DNA from: Epinephelus fuscoguttatus
Lineage: Eukaryota; Chordata; Actinopteri; Perciformes; Serranidae
Length of the DNA stretch: 64,000 bases
Reading direction: 5' to 3'
Assembly: GCF_011397635.1 (NCBI RefSeq)
Contig: NC_064770.1
Location: 8,673,826 to 8,737,825 of the forward strand
Part shown: one piece after another, positions 1-25,100 of the stretch
Position numbering within the stretch: the first letter of the stretch is position 1
How the letters are laid out: every line of letters starts with the position of its first letter
Made by a program: the position numbers and the translations under genes
Notes under the pieces: generated by a model
What the model was told of the DNA's origin: nothing
Seen by the model: only the letters and a program-made list of their open reading frames with translations
Database searches by the model: none

Positions 1-3000
1 AACGACTCTAATTTCTAAAGATGACCAGCCGTCTGTCTGTCTGTCTTTCAGCCTGCCTGTCTGTCTCACTCTGCTTTAATCATCTACAGACTAGAGCTGA
101 ATCAAAGACTCAAAATGCACTCGTCAGCTGATCTCTGAACAGTGTGCAGGGAGGTCATCTAGTTTAAAAACTGGTTCTCACCTGAAGGATCTCTACTCAA
201 CACAACAACAGAAATAAAGGAAATAAAGAAAAAGTCCAAAAGGGAAAAAGTTTTGATTCATTGTTCCCTAAATGAGTAAATCTGAGCTTCAAATGAACAA
301 ATCACTCCGTCAAATGACCCCTTGTTTTGATAAATTAATTTTGTGTTTTCTATTTGCTAATGTTATATTTGTATTTATATTACATTATATATAATTTATT
401 CTTTTCAGTTATTTTTTCAACAAAAATCTGGAGTTCTATCTTCTGCAATTCATTTTCAGTAAACTGAATCACCTGACAAAATAATGTAATTTAAAGACGT
501 CATTCGGGGAAACTGCAACAGGAAATTGTATTCTGACATTTCATAGAAACACCAAGATTTGTAAATCAACAAACTGTTCAAAGTTCATTTTTTAAACTCT
601 TCTGCAAAGTTACAAGATGTGCAGACAGAACGTATCTGCCAAATTTTCACTTTTTTCTTACTTTCGTATTAACCGTAGCTTTAACATTTTTAATGTTATG
701 TTTAGGTGTTCAGAACACTTTGGTTAGAGGTAGAGAAAGATGGCAGTCTCGGTATGATATTTAAAAAGTTTGAGACAGGATGTGTTTTCTTTTTAAATAA
801 AACCACCATGTTTCCCCTTTGGCAACCTTTACACAAATCAGACATGGCTTTAAGGACAAAGATTGTAATTAAGCTTTAGATCCAAAGTGGGAGTGTTCAG
901 GGAATAAGAGACACATTGTAAAGGAGAGAGCATTAATGTTAATTTCAGAGAACTAACTCAGCAGTTTGAGAACATGAAGATGTAATTTAAAGACAAATTA
1001 TACTGATAACTCTTCACTAATAAGTTTATATCAGTAACTTTCTGTTGTATTATCAAAATGAAAAGTTGCTATTTCACAACACCAACTGAAAATAAACATA
1101 TTAGTGCTGACATCACGCAGAGGTTTACTTGCTTTTTTTTCTTTCAAATGTTTTTAGGGAACAATTCTCAAAACAATCTCCCTACTGCTTTTGTAAAAAT
1201 CTAATCAGATCACAACAAACAAAAACAAAACTTCTAATAAAAATCACTTCCTAAAGATGAATTAAATAAAAAAATTACCACAAAATGTACGTTTTCGTCA
1301 TCGTCGACAAACTCAACCAATTGCACAGCATTCAAACCCAAATGCTCTCCATGGGATAATAAATATACACATGCAGATATACAAGTCAGCCTCAGTGATG
1401 AGCTGTTCACAGAGACTTGCTGTGTTCCTGTAGAAGAGGAGCTGAGGTTTCAGGTGTTAGAAAATCAGGAAACTGTGAGGGACCGACAAAGACGCTCCGG
1501 CGCCTGGAGGCTCAGGGGCCCCGCCTGCTGGAGGTACAGGACATGTACAAGACTCCTCACGACTAAAGAGCCACAGGAACTAAACCAGGAGGTTCCTTCG
1601 TTGTGTTCTCAGGAGCCTCAAATTAAATGAACCAAACGTGGATGAAAAAGCAAACAGTCTGGTCAGAGGTGAATTTTAGCATGGGACAAGACAAAGTGAG
1701 GTGAATTCTGGTGTGGCTGGCCGTCACCTGGTTGGCACCAGTTGACTGTCATTGCAAAAGTTCCTGAGGTCCTTAAAAAGGTTCCTGGAAAAGTTCCTGC
1801 AGTCAAAAAGGGACCAAACATCTTGGGAGCATCACCAGAAACCAGAGGATCATACTGATGGTTGTTCATGTTTCACAGATTTATCTACAAATGACAATAC
1901 TCCTGAACTTTTTGTCAAAGCACAGACTTCAGTTTCAGTTCATTTCAGCTACATAAACTTTCACAAACTGAAAACTTTCTGCAGATGTTTGTGTTGTAGT
2001 TGGAGGTTTTGTCTTTCAGTCAGAACGATGACCAAAATGGTGCATCTTCAGTGAACTCAGTGCTGCCAGTGTGCTAAAGTCGGCACTTTTTCCTCAAAGG
2101 GGTTACTGGGTTTAAGTCAAAAATTCACTTCCAGTTTCTGAAATCTGAATAGTTTCTTGAAGTAAACTGAACATCTTTTGAGTTTTGGACTGCTGAACCA
2201 AACCATTAATTGACAACTAAAAGTTAAATTGTCTTATCGATCTGCAGCAAGTTTCACATCTTTGCATGTTCATGTCCACTGAACTAACACTTTCAGGATG
2301 ATTTCCTAAGTTTGTAGTTTAAAGGGTTGAACATGTAAAAACCACCAGTATGTTCACTTTTGATTTCATTGCAACACGAGAGGAAGTGAACCCAATTAGA
2401 TGGTAGACTTAGTCACCTGTGTGTTTGATGATAAAGTCAGTTTGTCGACACAGGACAGATATCCCTTCCAATATCATACATATCTTCTACTAAACATCTT
2501 ACAGCGTAGAATCTGATATGGTACTTTACTGATAATCCAAACCAGGATCAATACTGGTGCTTCCTTATGTGGCTTTGTACAATACATAGTCTATTAACGG
2601 GACACCTGAGCCTGAAACTAAAACAGGAAGTAAAAACGACAAACTAAAAGAAACAAAAAGACAACAAAAACAGCAGCATTTCACCGACAACATCCTTCTC
2701 TCAAAAATCCTCACACTAATTCTGAGCTGCGGGGCGAGAGGCGAGGAGCGAGCACGAGGTAAAAGAAGAAGTAGTCACTGAATCTGGAGGAATGACATTA
2801 AAGGTGTGACGAGAGGGGTTCACTTTACAGATATGCACATATCAGTTCTTTTTCTCTTTTCAGGAGTTTGAGGTAACTGAGACACTTCAAACCAAAAAGG
2901 GTGGAGACACACATTCTTCAACAAACACTCAATAAATTAGAAATTAAAAAAAAGAAGAATAAAGAAAAAAAGAAAAAACATTGTTGCTTCCTGTTTGTCC

Positions 3001-4213
3001 TTCCACTGGTGGGACAAAAAGTCGAAGCAGAGGAGGGCTGCAGGGAATAAAACCCATGTGGTGTGTTAAAATAATACGTGTTGAGATGGGAAGAAGAAAA
3101 AAAAAATGAGCTGCCAAATTCATAGTTTTGGCATCTTTCTGCAGAACATCGTTTCAGATGACTTAAAGTCACACTTTCCTGTCATGACTTGAAAATAAAA
3201 TAGTTTGCAATGAGATGGTCTGTTGACGTCAGTAAAACTGTGGGGAATGATTTCCTGTTTCTAGACTTGTATCCTGATTAAATTCTCTCCTGCTGAATGA
3301 GGCAGGTTTCTAAAGGTGGTGAAACAACACTGATCCAGGACCAGATGACTCAACGAGAGGAATAGAAACTAAAACAATAACAAAGCTAACTGTGTGTGTG
3401 GAGGAACACTGGGGAACTCTGTGGTTAAAACCTGCTACATCTGTTTAATTGCATTATTAACGCCGCATTGAGTTGCGGTGAAAACACAGTGAGTGATGTG
3501 TTCAAATGTAGTTAAAAAAATAATAATAAAAACAAGGAAAACCTTGGCGGTGTTTGGCGGTTCATGGTGTCATGTCATTTGGCGGGTCTTGTTTTGGGTA
3601 TCTGATCTGATCATGTAGCAAGTGTCTGAAAATCCGGCTGGCAAGTGAACACACACGGAGTGTTCGGTCTCCCCCGGCATGTTTACCGCTTGTTTAAATT
3701 AAACCATATTGCACAGGGCTGGAATGACTTCAAAAAATTTGCTAAGCAACAATTCTACCAAACAATTAAAATCATTATTTCTTAATGTCTCTGCTAATAT
3801 AGATGGAAAATCCAATCTAGTACCAAGTTCCTCTTTCTTATCCCTCCTCCAGCACTTCAGCAGCATTTTTTTTTTTTTTTTTTAAATTCAGCACCGGAAA
3901 CGCCTCGAGCATCAGCTGTTTGGGTCGTTTAAAAAAGTGAAGCAGTAGTTTTCATATCTGGAAACTTAGTAGATTTATAGGAGGGAAAAAAATGATGAGG
4001 ATTTTCAGGAGGAGCTCAGGTGGGTCGGCTGTTTCCCCCTCTTACGTTGGGAGTGTTGTTCCCCTCCACACCTCGCCAGGTGGGGAAAAAAACCAAAACA
4101 AAACAAAACAAAACAAAACAAAACAAGAAGAAAAAGACCCAAACTCTTCAGTATTTTCACGGCCAATAAATCCTTTCTCAAATGTCGCCCCTCATGAGAA
4201 AGAGGAGGACCGT
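1..4213. other. Non-coding region 3' of nlk1
   Basis: No conserved coding exon was recognised on either strand. The region lies downstream of the nlk1 stop codon, so its right part is probably nlk1 3' UTR. It is AT-rich, with a T-run near 3,868-3,885. Open frames here are short and have no recognisable family features. Confidence 0.6.
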
Positions 4214-14942
<10,729 letters not shown>

Positions 14943-15139
14943 CCCTCCTCTCACCAAACCCCAGAAACAGTCCACTTTGTCTGCACCAAGCTGCTGCTGC
15001 TAGGCGCGGAGGAAACACGGCTCCTTACTCAGCATGATTACTTAGTTTCCTGTGTGAACATACAGGAAAGACAATCACTGATAGTTTGGACAGAAATTCA
15101 ACTAAAAGTATTGTCCTGTGAAAGCTCAGGCTAGTTTGG

Positions 15140-15770
15140 GGACATACTTTAGCAGACTGGATCATGTGCTGACAGCTCTCCTATAGTATAACACACTGTA
15201 AGTGCAACTGTAGCAGTCATTTAAGTAGCAACTCAACTTGCTAATAGCTTGAGGTACAACTCCCAACACAAACACCAAATATTTGCTGGTTCTAGCTTCA
15301 CAAATGTGAGGATCTGCTGCTCTCCTTTGTCTTATATGATAAACTGAATAAATTTGTGTTTTGGACTGATGGTCAAACTAAAGACCTGTGATGGACATTT
15401 GTTTTTAAAAAATATTATTGATAACAACATAAGTAAAGCCCTAAGACACAAAAAAATGTTAATATTCAAAACAGATTCTGTATCTTTTAACTACAAATCA
15501 CAGTATTTTTTATTGCATTTCAAAGTGTTTGAGTATTGTGAGTTATTTTGGATCATCACCCAGGTTTACAGTCACACTAATTCACTGATAAAAATCAACT
15601 TACAGTGGTTTTACACTTATGTTTGTGTGGTAATGCAGTCTAAAGTTCATATTAATTTGAGGGAGTGTTCTTTAATATCAGGCAACAGTAATGCAAAATG
15701 TGATGCTCACTGTGATAATAACTTGTTTTGAGTATCTACAGAAAGAAAAGGAAACCAACGGCTGCCTGCC
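15140..15770. repeat. Diverged direct repeat, right copy (5' of nlk1 exon 1)
   Basis: Partner of 13,935-14,490 in the same orientation. The pair brackets the first coding exon. Similarity is patchy, with many indels, so the event is old. Confidence 0.55.
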
Positions 15771-16077
15771 CTAGGGTGTAGAAAATTAAAATTTTATATG
15801 TTGTAATTTTTCACTACAAATCAAACACTTTCCATGACTGAACGTGATAATGTAACGACAGCGATGTAAACAAGCTAGATGAAGAATGTGTTAACACTGC
15901 AGACACACAGAGGATTTATTAAACGTTAGCTAACATGTACTAACAAACATATTAAAAGCATGAAACATGTCGGACAAAGCTCACATAAATTCGTGAAACA
16001 TGGTCACGAACGTGGCCGAACAAAATCACTGAGTCACACACTTGAAATCAGCGAGCTCAGTTACCTTTTTGTTTGCT

Positions 16078-16840
16078 CTTACCTGGTTAGTTGGTGAAGC
16101 TGCTCGGTTAACTGAGCTAACAGGATCCGGCTAGTTAGCCAAGTTAGCTAACGATGGTCCAGCGACGACTCCAAAACATGGAAAAAAAATAAATGTTCCA
16201 CTCGATGCTAGCCTCAGCCACACACGCTGCAGAGTAATCCTCACTAACAAAAGCATGTGCATTAACGTTATTGCCTTTCTGTTACTGATAACTGATATTT
16301 TAAAAAAATACCAAAACAGCTAGCTACCGTGCTAACCAGCTGTTCCTGCTCATAGGTTAACCCGATGATGACCCATATAACTATCATTGGTCGGGTACAG
16401 TGACCTACATATTATAAAAGGAAAACCTTTCCCTTACTAATATAATTTAATAAACGTAAGAACAAACGCTCTGTTAAATCAAAGATGGCATGGCACGGAA
16501 ACTAATTTCATAGAGGCGAAAAAGACAGAGTTGGATGCGGGGGTCCGGAGCTCCAACCCCGGCTAGCCGACCAGCTAGCTGCAGCTAGCTTTAGACTGCT
16601 CGCTAGCTGGCCATCGCGTCGTAATATCCACCGATCAAGCGTCCCATAAAGGCAGTTTCTTGTGTTTTCTGAGTGAATACGTCTCATCCAGGAGGCCCTC
16701 AATGTTATTTTAAAGATTTCTGGCCGCTTTTACAGCGGCTAGCTGGCTAGCTAGTCAAGTAGGAGGAGCTAGTGAAGCCGGGTGGGGGAGGGTTGATGCT
16801 TTTCACCCTGCTGTAAACAATGCTAATGTTAATATAGCTT
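16078..16840 (-). promoter_or_regulatory. nlk1: Likely nlk1 promoter and 5' non-coding exon region
   Basis: Upstream of nlk1 the base composition becomes GC-richer with CpGs (16,500-16,800). On the minus strand AACCAG|GTAAGA at about 16,078-16,090 is a strong donor for a 5' untranslated exon. The exact start site and first-exon boundary cannot be fixed from sequence. Confidence 0.45.
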
Positions 16841-16844
16841 CAGA

Positions 16845-17693
16845 CAGTGGTGGAGGAAGTATTCAGATCACTTAGTGAAGTAAAAGTACCACAGAGTAAA
16901 TGAATAAATAAGTAAATAACATACTTTGTTACAAGTAAAAGTCCTGCAATAAAAATGTTACCTAAGTAAAGATATCCATATATAATCAAGAAAATGTATT
17001 CAAAAGTACAAAAATGTCCCCTTTCACTGTTTTAATATCATGCAATAATTTAAAAGCAGGATTTTACTGTTGTAGCTGGCTGAGGTGGAGCATTTTGAAC
17101 AATTCCCTTATGATTATTTTCATTCTGGATTAATCTGCTAATTATTTTCTCCATACATAAATAATAATAATAATAAAGAAATTACACTAGTGCCATCACA
17201 GTCACCAACAGCCCAAAGTGAAACATTCACAGTATCTCTTTTGTCCAACCAACAGTTGAAACCTCAGCATTATTAAATTACAAGCAAAAGCAGCAAATCT
17301 TCACATTTGTGAAGCTGAGCCTTTAAATGTTTTTACATGCGAAATGACTTCAACATCAAAATAATGCCTAATATAATATATTATCTTAGTTGACTGATCG
17401 ATCAGACTTATGGTTTTGGCTGTACTTGTATAAACTGTTGGGGAGTTTAATTTATGACAAAACATCTTATTTTATAAACTCATATGTATAAATTCATCTG
17501 TTCAAAGTGAAAATCTCAATTACAGCAATTGAAGTTGTCAGATAAATGTAGTGCAGTACAATATTTCCCTCCGAGATGTAGTGTAGAAGTATAAAGTAAA
17601 ATGTAAAGAAAAGATTCAAGAAAAGTAAAAGTACTTCAATGTGTACTTAAGTCCAGTACTTGAGTAAATGTACTTGGTTACATTCCACCCCTG
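16845..17693. mobile_element. hAT-type MITE with 8-bp target duplication
   Basis: Starts CAGTGGTGGAGGAAG and ends TTACATTCCACCCCTG, giving short inverted ends. It is flanked by GCTTCAGA (16837-16844) and GCTTCAGG (17694-17701), an 8-bp duplication with one mismatch, as expected for hAT. The interior has the AAGTAAAAGTAC / CTTGAGTAAATGTACTT motifs of a very common fish repeat. No coding potential seen. Confidence 0.75.
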
Positions 17694-17701
17694 GCTTCAG
17701 G

Positions 17702-20504
17702 TGAACACCTGAGAAAATCTGGATAAAGTCACCCAGACACTCATGAAGATCATTTCAACTTGAATCCACACATGCATTTTACTGCTTTTTTAATACAGTA
17801 GTAACGAGGCGCTATGCACTATGCATCAAGTACAATCAATATGCACAGCCACAGAAAAATGTGTCACCAAGGTAGCTACAAATTACATGGCAATTTACCT
17901 TTTTCAAGAATTACAAATCAGCATCCAGAGACAGAGCAAAGACCATATGAAGCAGAGAAGTTATGCACATTCAGTGTTCATGGGGGAAATATACACAAAC
18001 AACTATTAGTTTGCCTTTATCAGCTATATAAAAGTGTATATACATGATGGCCCATCTGAAACAGCTTATCTTGTGTCCTGTTAGGTTTCCCTGCTCTGAA
18101 GAATATGACAAAGGCAAACTGGAGACTGTTTAGTAATAAATTAAGGGAGAAACTGAGATAAGTCATGTTGTGTCTTTAGGTCAATTTCCTCATTATAAAT
18201 AAACACTAACATCATGGAATATAAATTATCTAAAAACATCAACGGCTTTACAAAATCATGACAGGCTGTGCAAGTTAGTTGACAATTCAAACAATGACAT
18301 GATGGCAAATAGAAATAGCTAATCGCTAAGCCACATGAATAAAAATACACATTAATTTTCCTCCTTAATGAATGAGCAGAGGTTTTTCTTATCATTTTAT
18401 CCACAGTCTCTTCCCTGGCTTGACTAATCTGATTTGCAAAGACACTGTACAGTTTGCAAAGTGTGTCTCTTAGTGTTGGTGGCAGGTCAGCTGTTTAACA
18501 CTGCTGATGGAGCTGGAAACAAAAGGTCCGAAAGGGCCGCCATCCTCACAAAACCACAAGCAACGCTGGGGAGAAAAGACGACTTCCGTGGCAGCTTCTC
18601 CCAGTCTGAGTCCACTTCTGGCAGTCTGTTAAGAAATCATCTGAAAAGTAAAAACAAAGCAGTTCATGTAAGTTTCACATTTAACCATGCACACATTTAT
18701 TTATAGACCATTACATCTTTTATTACAAAAGCAACTTACAGTTTTCCAATGGTCTAAAAGGTAACAAGCTACTTCTGCATACTGTGGTGAAAGTATGATC
18801 ACGCAGTGGTTTAGTGGTAGTTGATGAGGTGGGTGTACTACTAGGTAGATAGGTAGGTTACTGATGGGGAAGTGGGCATACTCTCCTATATATTACAATG
18901 GCTTTTTAGCTGATAGGTGGGTATACTGTAACTGGATAGAAAAAGAAGTGGGTAGACATTAGTTGATGGGTGCAGAAGTGGTTTAAGGTTACAAGACTGT
19001 TTGGATAGTTTCAATTAGGCTTAATCAGTTGAATTGTTTGGTTGGTTGCTATAATCCTTCCTCTTGTCTGTGCTAACTATGAAGGGATTTCTCTATGTCA
19101 GTGAACACTTACACGACTGTAATAAGAGGACAAAATCCACAGTTATTGTTCTAAATTTCAGCAGAAGCTATATGTAGACAAATCAAGTGGGTATCTTCAA
19201 GAAAAGGAAAAATACAAAAAGGAAATTTCATATGAAAAAGTCTAACTTCTAAAGATCCCTACTTTATTTGTCCAATTCAAGGCTGCAAACAACCAACATA
19301 TCGCTCAACATGCACATGGCACGAATGTTGTTTCAAAATAGACTTCACAGTATCCATTTATACAATGTACTTGATGAAAATGGCTGACAGCAGCCCTGCT
19401 GTAGATATCTTCAGTGTACGTATTGATTTACAGATCAGTGTCTCTACCACAACACCAGATGGATGTGTTGTACATGATCAGGTCATATCGTCCTTTAATT
19501 ATAGTACCCAAATAACCGTGTTTACATTATTTCATTTACATTTCTTTATCAAAAGCCTGCTGCTGTGTAGTCGCTGTATTTCTGTTCTTTCATTCACAGG
19601 GACTAGAAAGTGGAGGTCACGGTGAGCAGAGGGTTTGCAGATATCTTTGTTAGATGTGCATTTTGAGACTTTTTTTCAACTTGCTTCATATTGTCTTTAC
19701 TATTAATCTCCACTGACATCAGAAACTTATGGGTGGAAACGCAAGAAGTCCACCCTGACACATCCACTGTGATGGTGCTACACCAGCTATGTGCATATGG
19801 TGTGTTCCATTTGTAATAGGAAGTAAGAATTTCAGAGTGCCCAATAGGAAATTTCAATTGGAACGCCCCTGAAGTCAGATTTCCATCTTGGAAAGTCTGG
19901 GTAGCCTCACCAACCCCGACTAAGTAGGTATAACAGCAGCTGGAGCAGCTAAGTGACCCACCCAGTCGCTACATGACTCACCCACCATACCTACAGACCA
20001 GTCTACGATCAGCCCCCTTCGGTTCTTGGCCCAGAGGCAGAAGTCAGAACGAAATTGTTAAGTTAGCGATTAGCTAGCTATGAAGTATTATATTAAAAGA
20101 TAGGTGGTTAAGCTCAGGGTAAGGGTAATGGAAAGACTACGTCTCATTACTTATGCTAATGCTAACTTAGCGATTAGCTGATGTTTGCTATGAAGAATTA
20201 TGTTAAAGGAGAAGAGGTTAAGGTTAAGATAATGATAATGGGAAAGGTTATATCTCATTACTTATAAAATGAATCACATCTTCATGTATTTTGCTTAAAA
20301 AGTGGATTATTGCTACATTTGGTCTCATTTATTTATTACAGTGTAGCACTGTAGCAGGGTTCAGATAATGTGTTTGATCTCATCCGCACTCTGACATCCA
20401 AGTGAAATGGAACACAGCAAAAGGCTCTGAAACTACACCTGATCCCCTGACGCAACCATAAATCTCAGCAGTCTTTCCAAACCTACATAATGTTTCAAGA
20501 GTAC
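17702..20504. other. Intergenic region, no gene recognised
   Basis: Between the nlk1 promoter and maz. Open frames are short and lack splice context or family motifs. Around 18,790-18,990 there are GGTAG/GGTGGGT-rich imperfect repeats, and 20,059-20,262 holds two diverged copies of a roughly 100-bp segment. Confidence 0.6.
20059..20262. repeat. Two-unit imperfect tandem repeat (about 100 bp)
   Basis: Both units contain TTAGCGATTAGCT, then CTATGAAG, a TATATTAAA/TATGTTAAA segment, GGTTAAG, and GTCTCATTACTTAT or ATCTCATTACTTAT. Confidence 0.7.
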
Positions 20505-21275
20505 TCCCCAGATTTATCATTACATGACGGTTACATGATGGCTTCTCATTCGGAATGAAATGAATCTGAACAAAGTCATTCGGAATTAAAGTGTTTCCAG
20601 GTAGTTTACATGGGAAATATTAATTCCGAATGAGGGTTTACATGGGAGATCAGTTTAATTGCCTTTATTCGGGTCTGCGCAAGGTTTGGGGCAGGGAAGG
20701 TTTCTGATTGGATAGGGGGCGGGGCGGATGTTACGTGTTTACGTTTACCGGAAGAAAACACTGTAGTCCTCGCTCCGGATAACAAGATGCTTGACGACGT
20801 CGTTCTTAGTGCCTTTTTCGGGCGTGTTTTGCTTATATTCTTAAAGCAGCAGTACGACAACAACCTTGTTCTGCTAATGCTTCATCTGTTGAGCAGGAGA
20901 AGGGAGGCAGAAGACCGTGCTGTGGCGAATGGAAACCGGTGAGTGCAACAAGTCCGACTGCTCTAGCTCAGCCCGTTGCTATGCAGCCCGTTGCTATGCG
21001 CGCTATATACGTCATCGCACCAGAAGGGCAAGGAAACGAGCATGCGCAGAAAGACCGGAATGAACTTAAAGAGGAATGAGTGTATACATGCACACAAAAC
21101 TCTTTCATTCGGAATGACAAACGGAATAAACCACCCCCTTTAATCAGATTTAATTTTCAATCGGAATGACCATTTTTAAATCAGAATGACCGTTTACATG
21201 ACCACTTTTAATCGGAATGGCCGTTCATTCCGATTAAAAGTGGAATTAAACTGTCCATGTAAACGTACTGACTGT
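20505..21275. mobile_element. Palindrome-rich MITE
   Basis: Rich in CATTCGGAATGA / TCATTCCGA motifs in both orientations and in TTTACATG boxes. The right end carries a foldback: ACTTTTAATCGGAATG is followed a few bases later by CATTCCGATTAAAAGT. Ends with CATGTAAACGTACTG. The interior (20,680-21,060) is GC-richer with no supportable gene. The left limit is approximate. Confidence 0.6.
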
Positions 21276-21339
21276 CGGATCCACTATGGATAGTTTAAAG
21301 GATCAGAATCAATGCAGCAGAACCAGAGATGTCGTCTTT

Positions 21340-21345
21340 TTTATT
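21340..21345 (-). terminator. maz: Candidate maz polyadenylation signal
   Basis: AATAAA on the minus strand about 530 bp downstream of the maz stop codon. It is a plausible distance, but nothing else supports its use. Confidence 0.35.
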
Positions 21346-21871
21346 CCACACATTCTTCTTCCTAATCAAAACTGTGCCCGTACATTACCCACAATGCAAC
21401 ACTGACAACTGTTTGTGAGATTGTGGTGTATTCTGCTGGCAGCAGCTAATGTAGTCTGGAGCCTCTAGCCTGCAGTAGTGATGAGCAGTGGGCTACAGAG
21501 GTCTCACTTTCTTCTAACTCCATACCTCCAGATATTTTTCATTTTCAAACTCGTAGTTTTTAGACCAACACTAACTCAAATGACATCATTTGAGGACATT
21601 GATCAAAATTCAATCAGACACTGACACATCTGGAAACATACACTGATGTGTAAAATCAAAGGGGTTCTCCTTTGAGAGCTTCATTTTAAATAAATAAAAC
21701 GAAAAGGAACATGTTTATAGATTAATGACACACACCTGGATTGGATGTTGTCTTTCCTCTCCTCTCTTCCACGAGTCCGCGTTTGCTTTTGCCTCCATTC
21801 AACCAGCTCCCCCCAACTCCATCCCCAGCCCCACCCGTCCCATCCCCAGCTCCCCCCCCTGCCCCAGCGTG

Positions 21872-22197
21872 CTAGCTGTGGGGCTGGGGAGCGATACTGG
21901 AGCAGTCAGTTACCAGCAGTCCCACTGTGCTAGCACTGGACACAGTAACAGCCACGCTGGTGGTGCCCACGGGGCCCGCGCTTGTCTGGTCGGGACCAGG
22001 GTCACCCTGGTTGGCGTGGGTGCCCATGTGGCCCTGAAGCTGCGTGGCCGTCTTGCACTGCACCCCGCACAGCTGGCAGAGCAGCACCCCGCCGGCCCCC
22101 GTCCCGCCGAAGCCCCCCCGTGCCCCTCCGCTCTCCTTCCATTCCTGACCATGGTGCTTCTGAGCATGAACTCGCAGGTAGGTGAGGGTGGTGAAGC
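21872..22197 (-). CDS. maz: maz terminal coding exon (fingers 7-8)
   Basis: 326 bp, residues 359-466 and TAG. Encodes SFTTLTYLRVHAQKHH, a Gly-rich spacer, a final finger (LCQLCGVQCKTATQLQGHM) and a Ser/Thr/Val tail. Acceptor TTTCCAG|GCTTC. Confidence 0.92.
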
Positions 22198-25100
22198 CTG
22201 GAAACACACAGACACTTCCTTAATATAGGATTGTTTTTAAAAAGTTATACTTGTTATTTTATTTCAGAAATATTGCAATGTACTATCAAAAACTTGTCAA
22301 GTATTGTGACACTCCTTGAGAAATCCTGTGATTTTGCTGGTTGAAAGTACATTTATTCAAGAACTTAAGCACAATTTGAGGTACTTTACTTGAGTACTTA
22401 CATTTTATTCTACTTTATAAAGTAGTATATCAAGTAATTAAAATCATCCTCACCTTTACCAGTTGCAACATTTAAATGATAAACATATTAATGCATCAAT
22501 AATTACAATCCAATATTATTCTGAAATGAGTACTTTTACTTTTGGTTCTTTATTTGAATACTGACGCTACTACTTTTGTACTTTCACTTGAGTAAGATTT
22601 TGAATGAAGGACTTTTATTATAACAGAGTATTTCTACACTGTGGTGTGACTGTTTTAGTCAAATAAATGGTCTGAGTAATTCTTTCACTTCTGTGTAAAT
22701 CCTACAACTGGTCAGAACAAAAATTAATAAATAGGTGAATACAGGAAACCTTCAGCTGTGTTGGATGTGTGCTAGTTTGTGCAAACCACAGTTGAGTCTT
22801 TCATTTGCAGCTCTTCATCTAACAGCTCACTCTGACTGTTTCTGCTGCACTATTGCCTCCTGCAGCATTTAAAACTGATCCACTGACCAAATAGTGCAGA
22901 GAAAGTCTATACCTTGTTATGGAGACCGGTCTTTATTTAAGAAAGCACTGCTAATGAAGCGCTGCAAATTCTGCAATAACACATTCTCCTGTAGGTTCGC
23001 AGGTGGAATACTCCTAATATGAAGCAGCAGTTACAGGAGATGAACAAATCTTTGATACAGCTGAAAGTGATTAGTCAATGAAGGCTGATACTGTATCTGA
23101 CATTATGAACAGGAACACCAGCATGAAACTAAACTCACAACCACAGACGTTCACTTAGAAGTAATGAGAGCTGAACGCAGAAACTTCTCTGCCTTTTCTT
23201 TAAAACAAGACACAGCCTTGATCAAATGAGTGAAAACTGCTGCAGCAGTATAACTTTTTTGGTGCCGTTTCCTGCGACTTACTGCGGTTGCAGAGGTGAC
23301 AGGCATGGTGCTGTGACTGGTTGTGGACTCTCATGTGGTCGGTGATGTACGCAGCAGAGAGCAGCTTCCCACAGATGTGACACGGAACTTTCTCCTCGTG
23401 GCGGACCAGGTGAGCACGTAGACGATCCCGCGTGGCGAACGCTGACGTGCAGGTCTGTGGGAAAACAAGAAGACGTGCACAGATACATGTAGTGAGTGTA
23501 GTAAGGGACACACACAGAAACACAGAGAAAAGCCAAAAAACATCACGTGAGAATATAAATACATTTATTCATTCATTTTCTGTAATAGCTCATCTTGGTG
23601 CAGGTTCACGGGGGAGCTGGAGCCTATCCTAGCTGTCATTTGGCAAAGGGTGGGGTGCACCCTGGATAGTTTGCCAGACTGTCACAGGCCCGACACATAG
23701 AGACAGACAACCATTCACACTCACATTCACACCTATGGGTTAATTTTTGAGTGACCCATTAACCTAATCTGCATATCTGAGGGAAGAAGCCAGGAACCCA
23801 GAGAGAACCTGCACCATCATTATCTTATTCATCATCATCATCATGCAGTGTTTCAGGGTCTATATTATTCACTAACCTATATTGATTGAACTACTATAAA
23901 CAGTCAGATGAAAACGTTACCGTGCACTTGAACGGTCTCTCTGTGGAGTGCACCTGTCGGACATGGCTGTTGAGGTGGTCCGGTCTGAAAAACACAAAAC
24001 GAGTCATTACAAACTGCAAAATATTTTATCACCCCACTAGATTATACCTAACCATTGATATATTTGTAATCTCCTGCCACCAAAGCTTGATTGGGTCCGG
24101 TCAGATTTCTGAGGGGACTTCTCCAAATGTTTGAATAGTCTTTGATGCAGTTAGGTTGTAGAACATCCTCTTTACAAATACACGTTATTTTGTATGAAGT
24201 GTTTGTTTTATATATGGATAACAAAACGTGTTAACACTTTATTTGGACAGTCCATCTACAGATAGTTTATAGAATATCTGTAACATATCATGTCGTGTCC
24301 TAGTTGGCAGGGTTTTGATGTGTTAAAAGAGATGTCAAATGTGATGTTTTATTATCTAAAGGTTAAAGATGCGTCACACGAAAAAAAAAAAACACTGCCC
24401 AAACTAAACGTCTGCTCTTATCAAAGTTTGTACCTAGAGAAGGCCTTGGCACAGTGAGGACAGACGTAGGGTTTCTCCACGCCGCCTTGGTGTGAGCGCA
24501 CGTGGTAGCTCATCCTGTCTTTCCTCTTGAAGCGCTGCTGGCAGATGGGGCAGGAGTACGGCTTCTCGTCCGAGTGGGACAGGCGGTGGCGGTTGAGATG
24601 ATAGACATCTCTGAAGGCCTTCCCACAGGCCTCACAGGCATGGTTCTTCCTCACCTGGTTAGTGTTGGGATTGGGATTTGGATTCTGTGTAGCAGCAGAG
24701 GAGTTAAGAGGCTTTGTCACTATTTATCCTAATATAATAATGAGTTGACACAATGATATATACATACACATGATATATAAGAGAGGAAAACTACTGCTGG
24801 TATAGTTAGAATATATTTGTCAGATGACATCAGTGAAATCTTTCTTCTTTCTAAACTTAAAACCTTTGTATATTATCTAACAGTTGCCTGAAACATGTAG
24901 CTGTTGCTTGGTCACCATTATAAAAAGTGTGGTCAGACACATAACAATATGTGATAACAGACTGACTATGATCTACACCCTAAAATATATAAAATTGAAA
25001 TGAATGTCATGATGTCCTGAGTTGATCAACAGACTTTTTTGATTAATTTTCGAACCAGACATTTCCTCTGAGAATGACTGTCAAAGAAGACGTGTAGTTA

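Noticed and set aside
21725-22228. Long plus-strand open frames over the last maz exon
   Set aside because: Antisense shadows of the Gly/Pro-rich exon; the zinc-finger frame on the minus strand is clearly the coding one.
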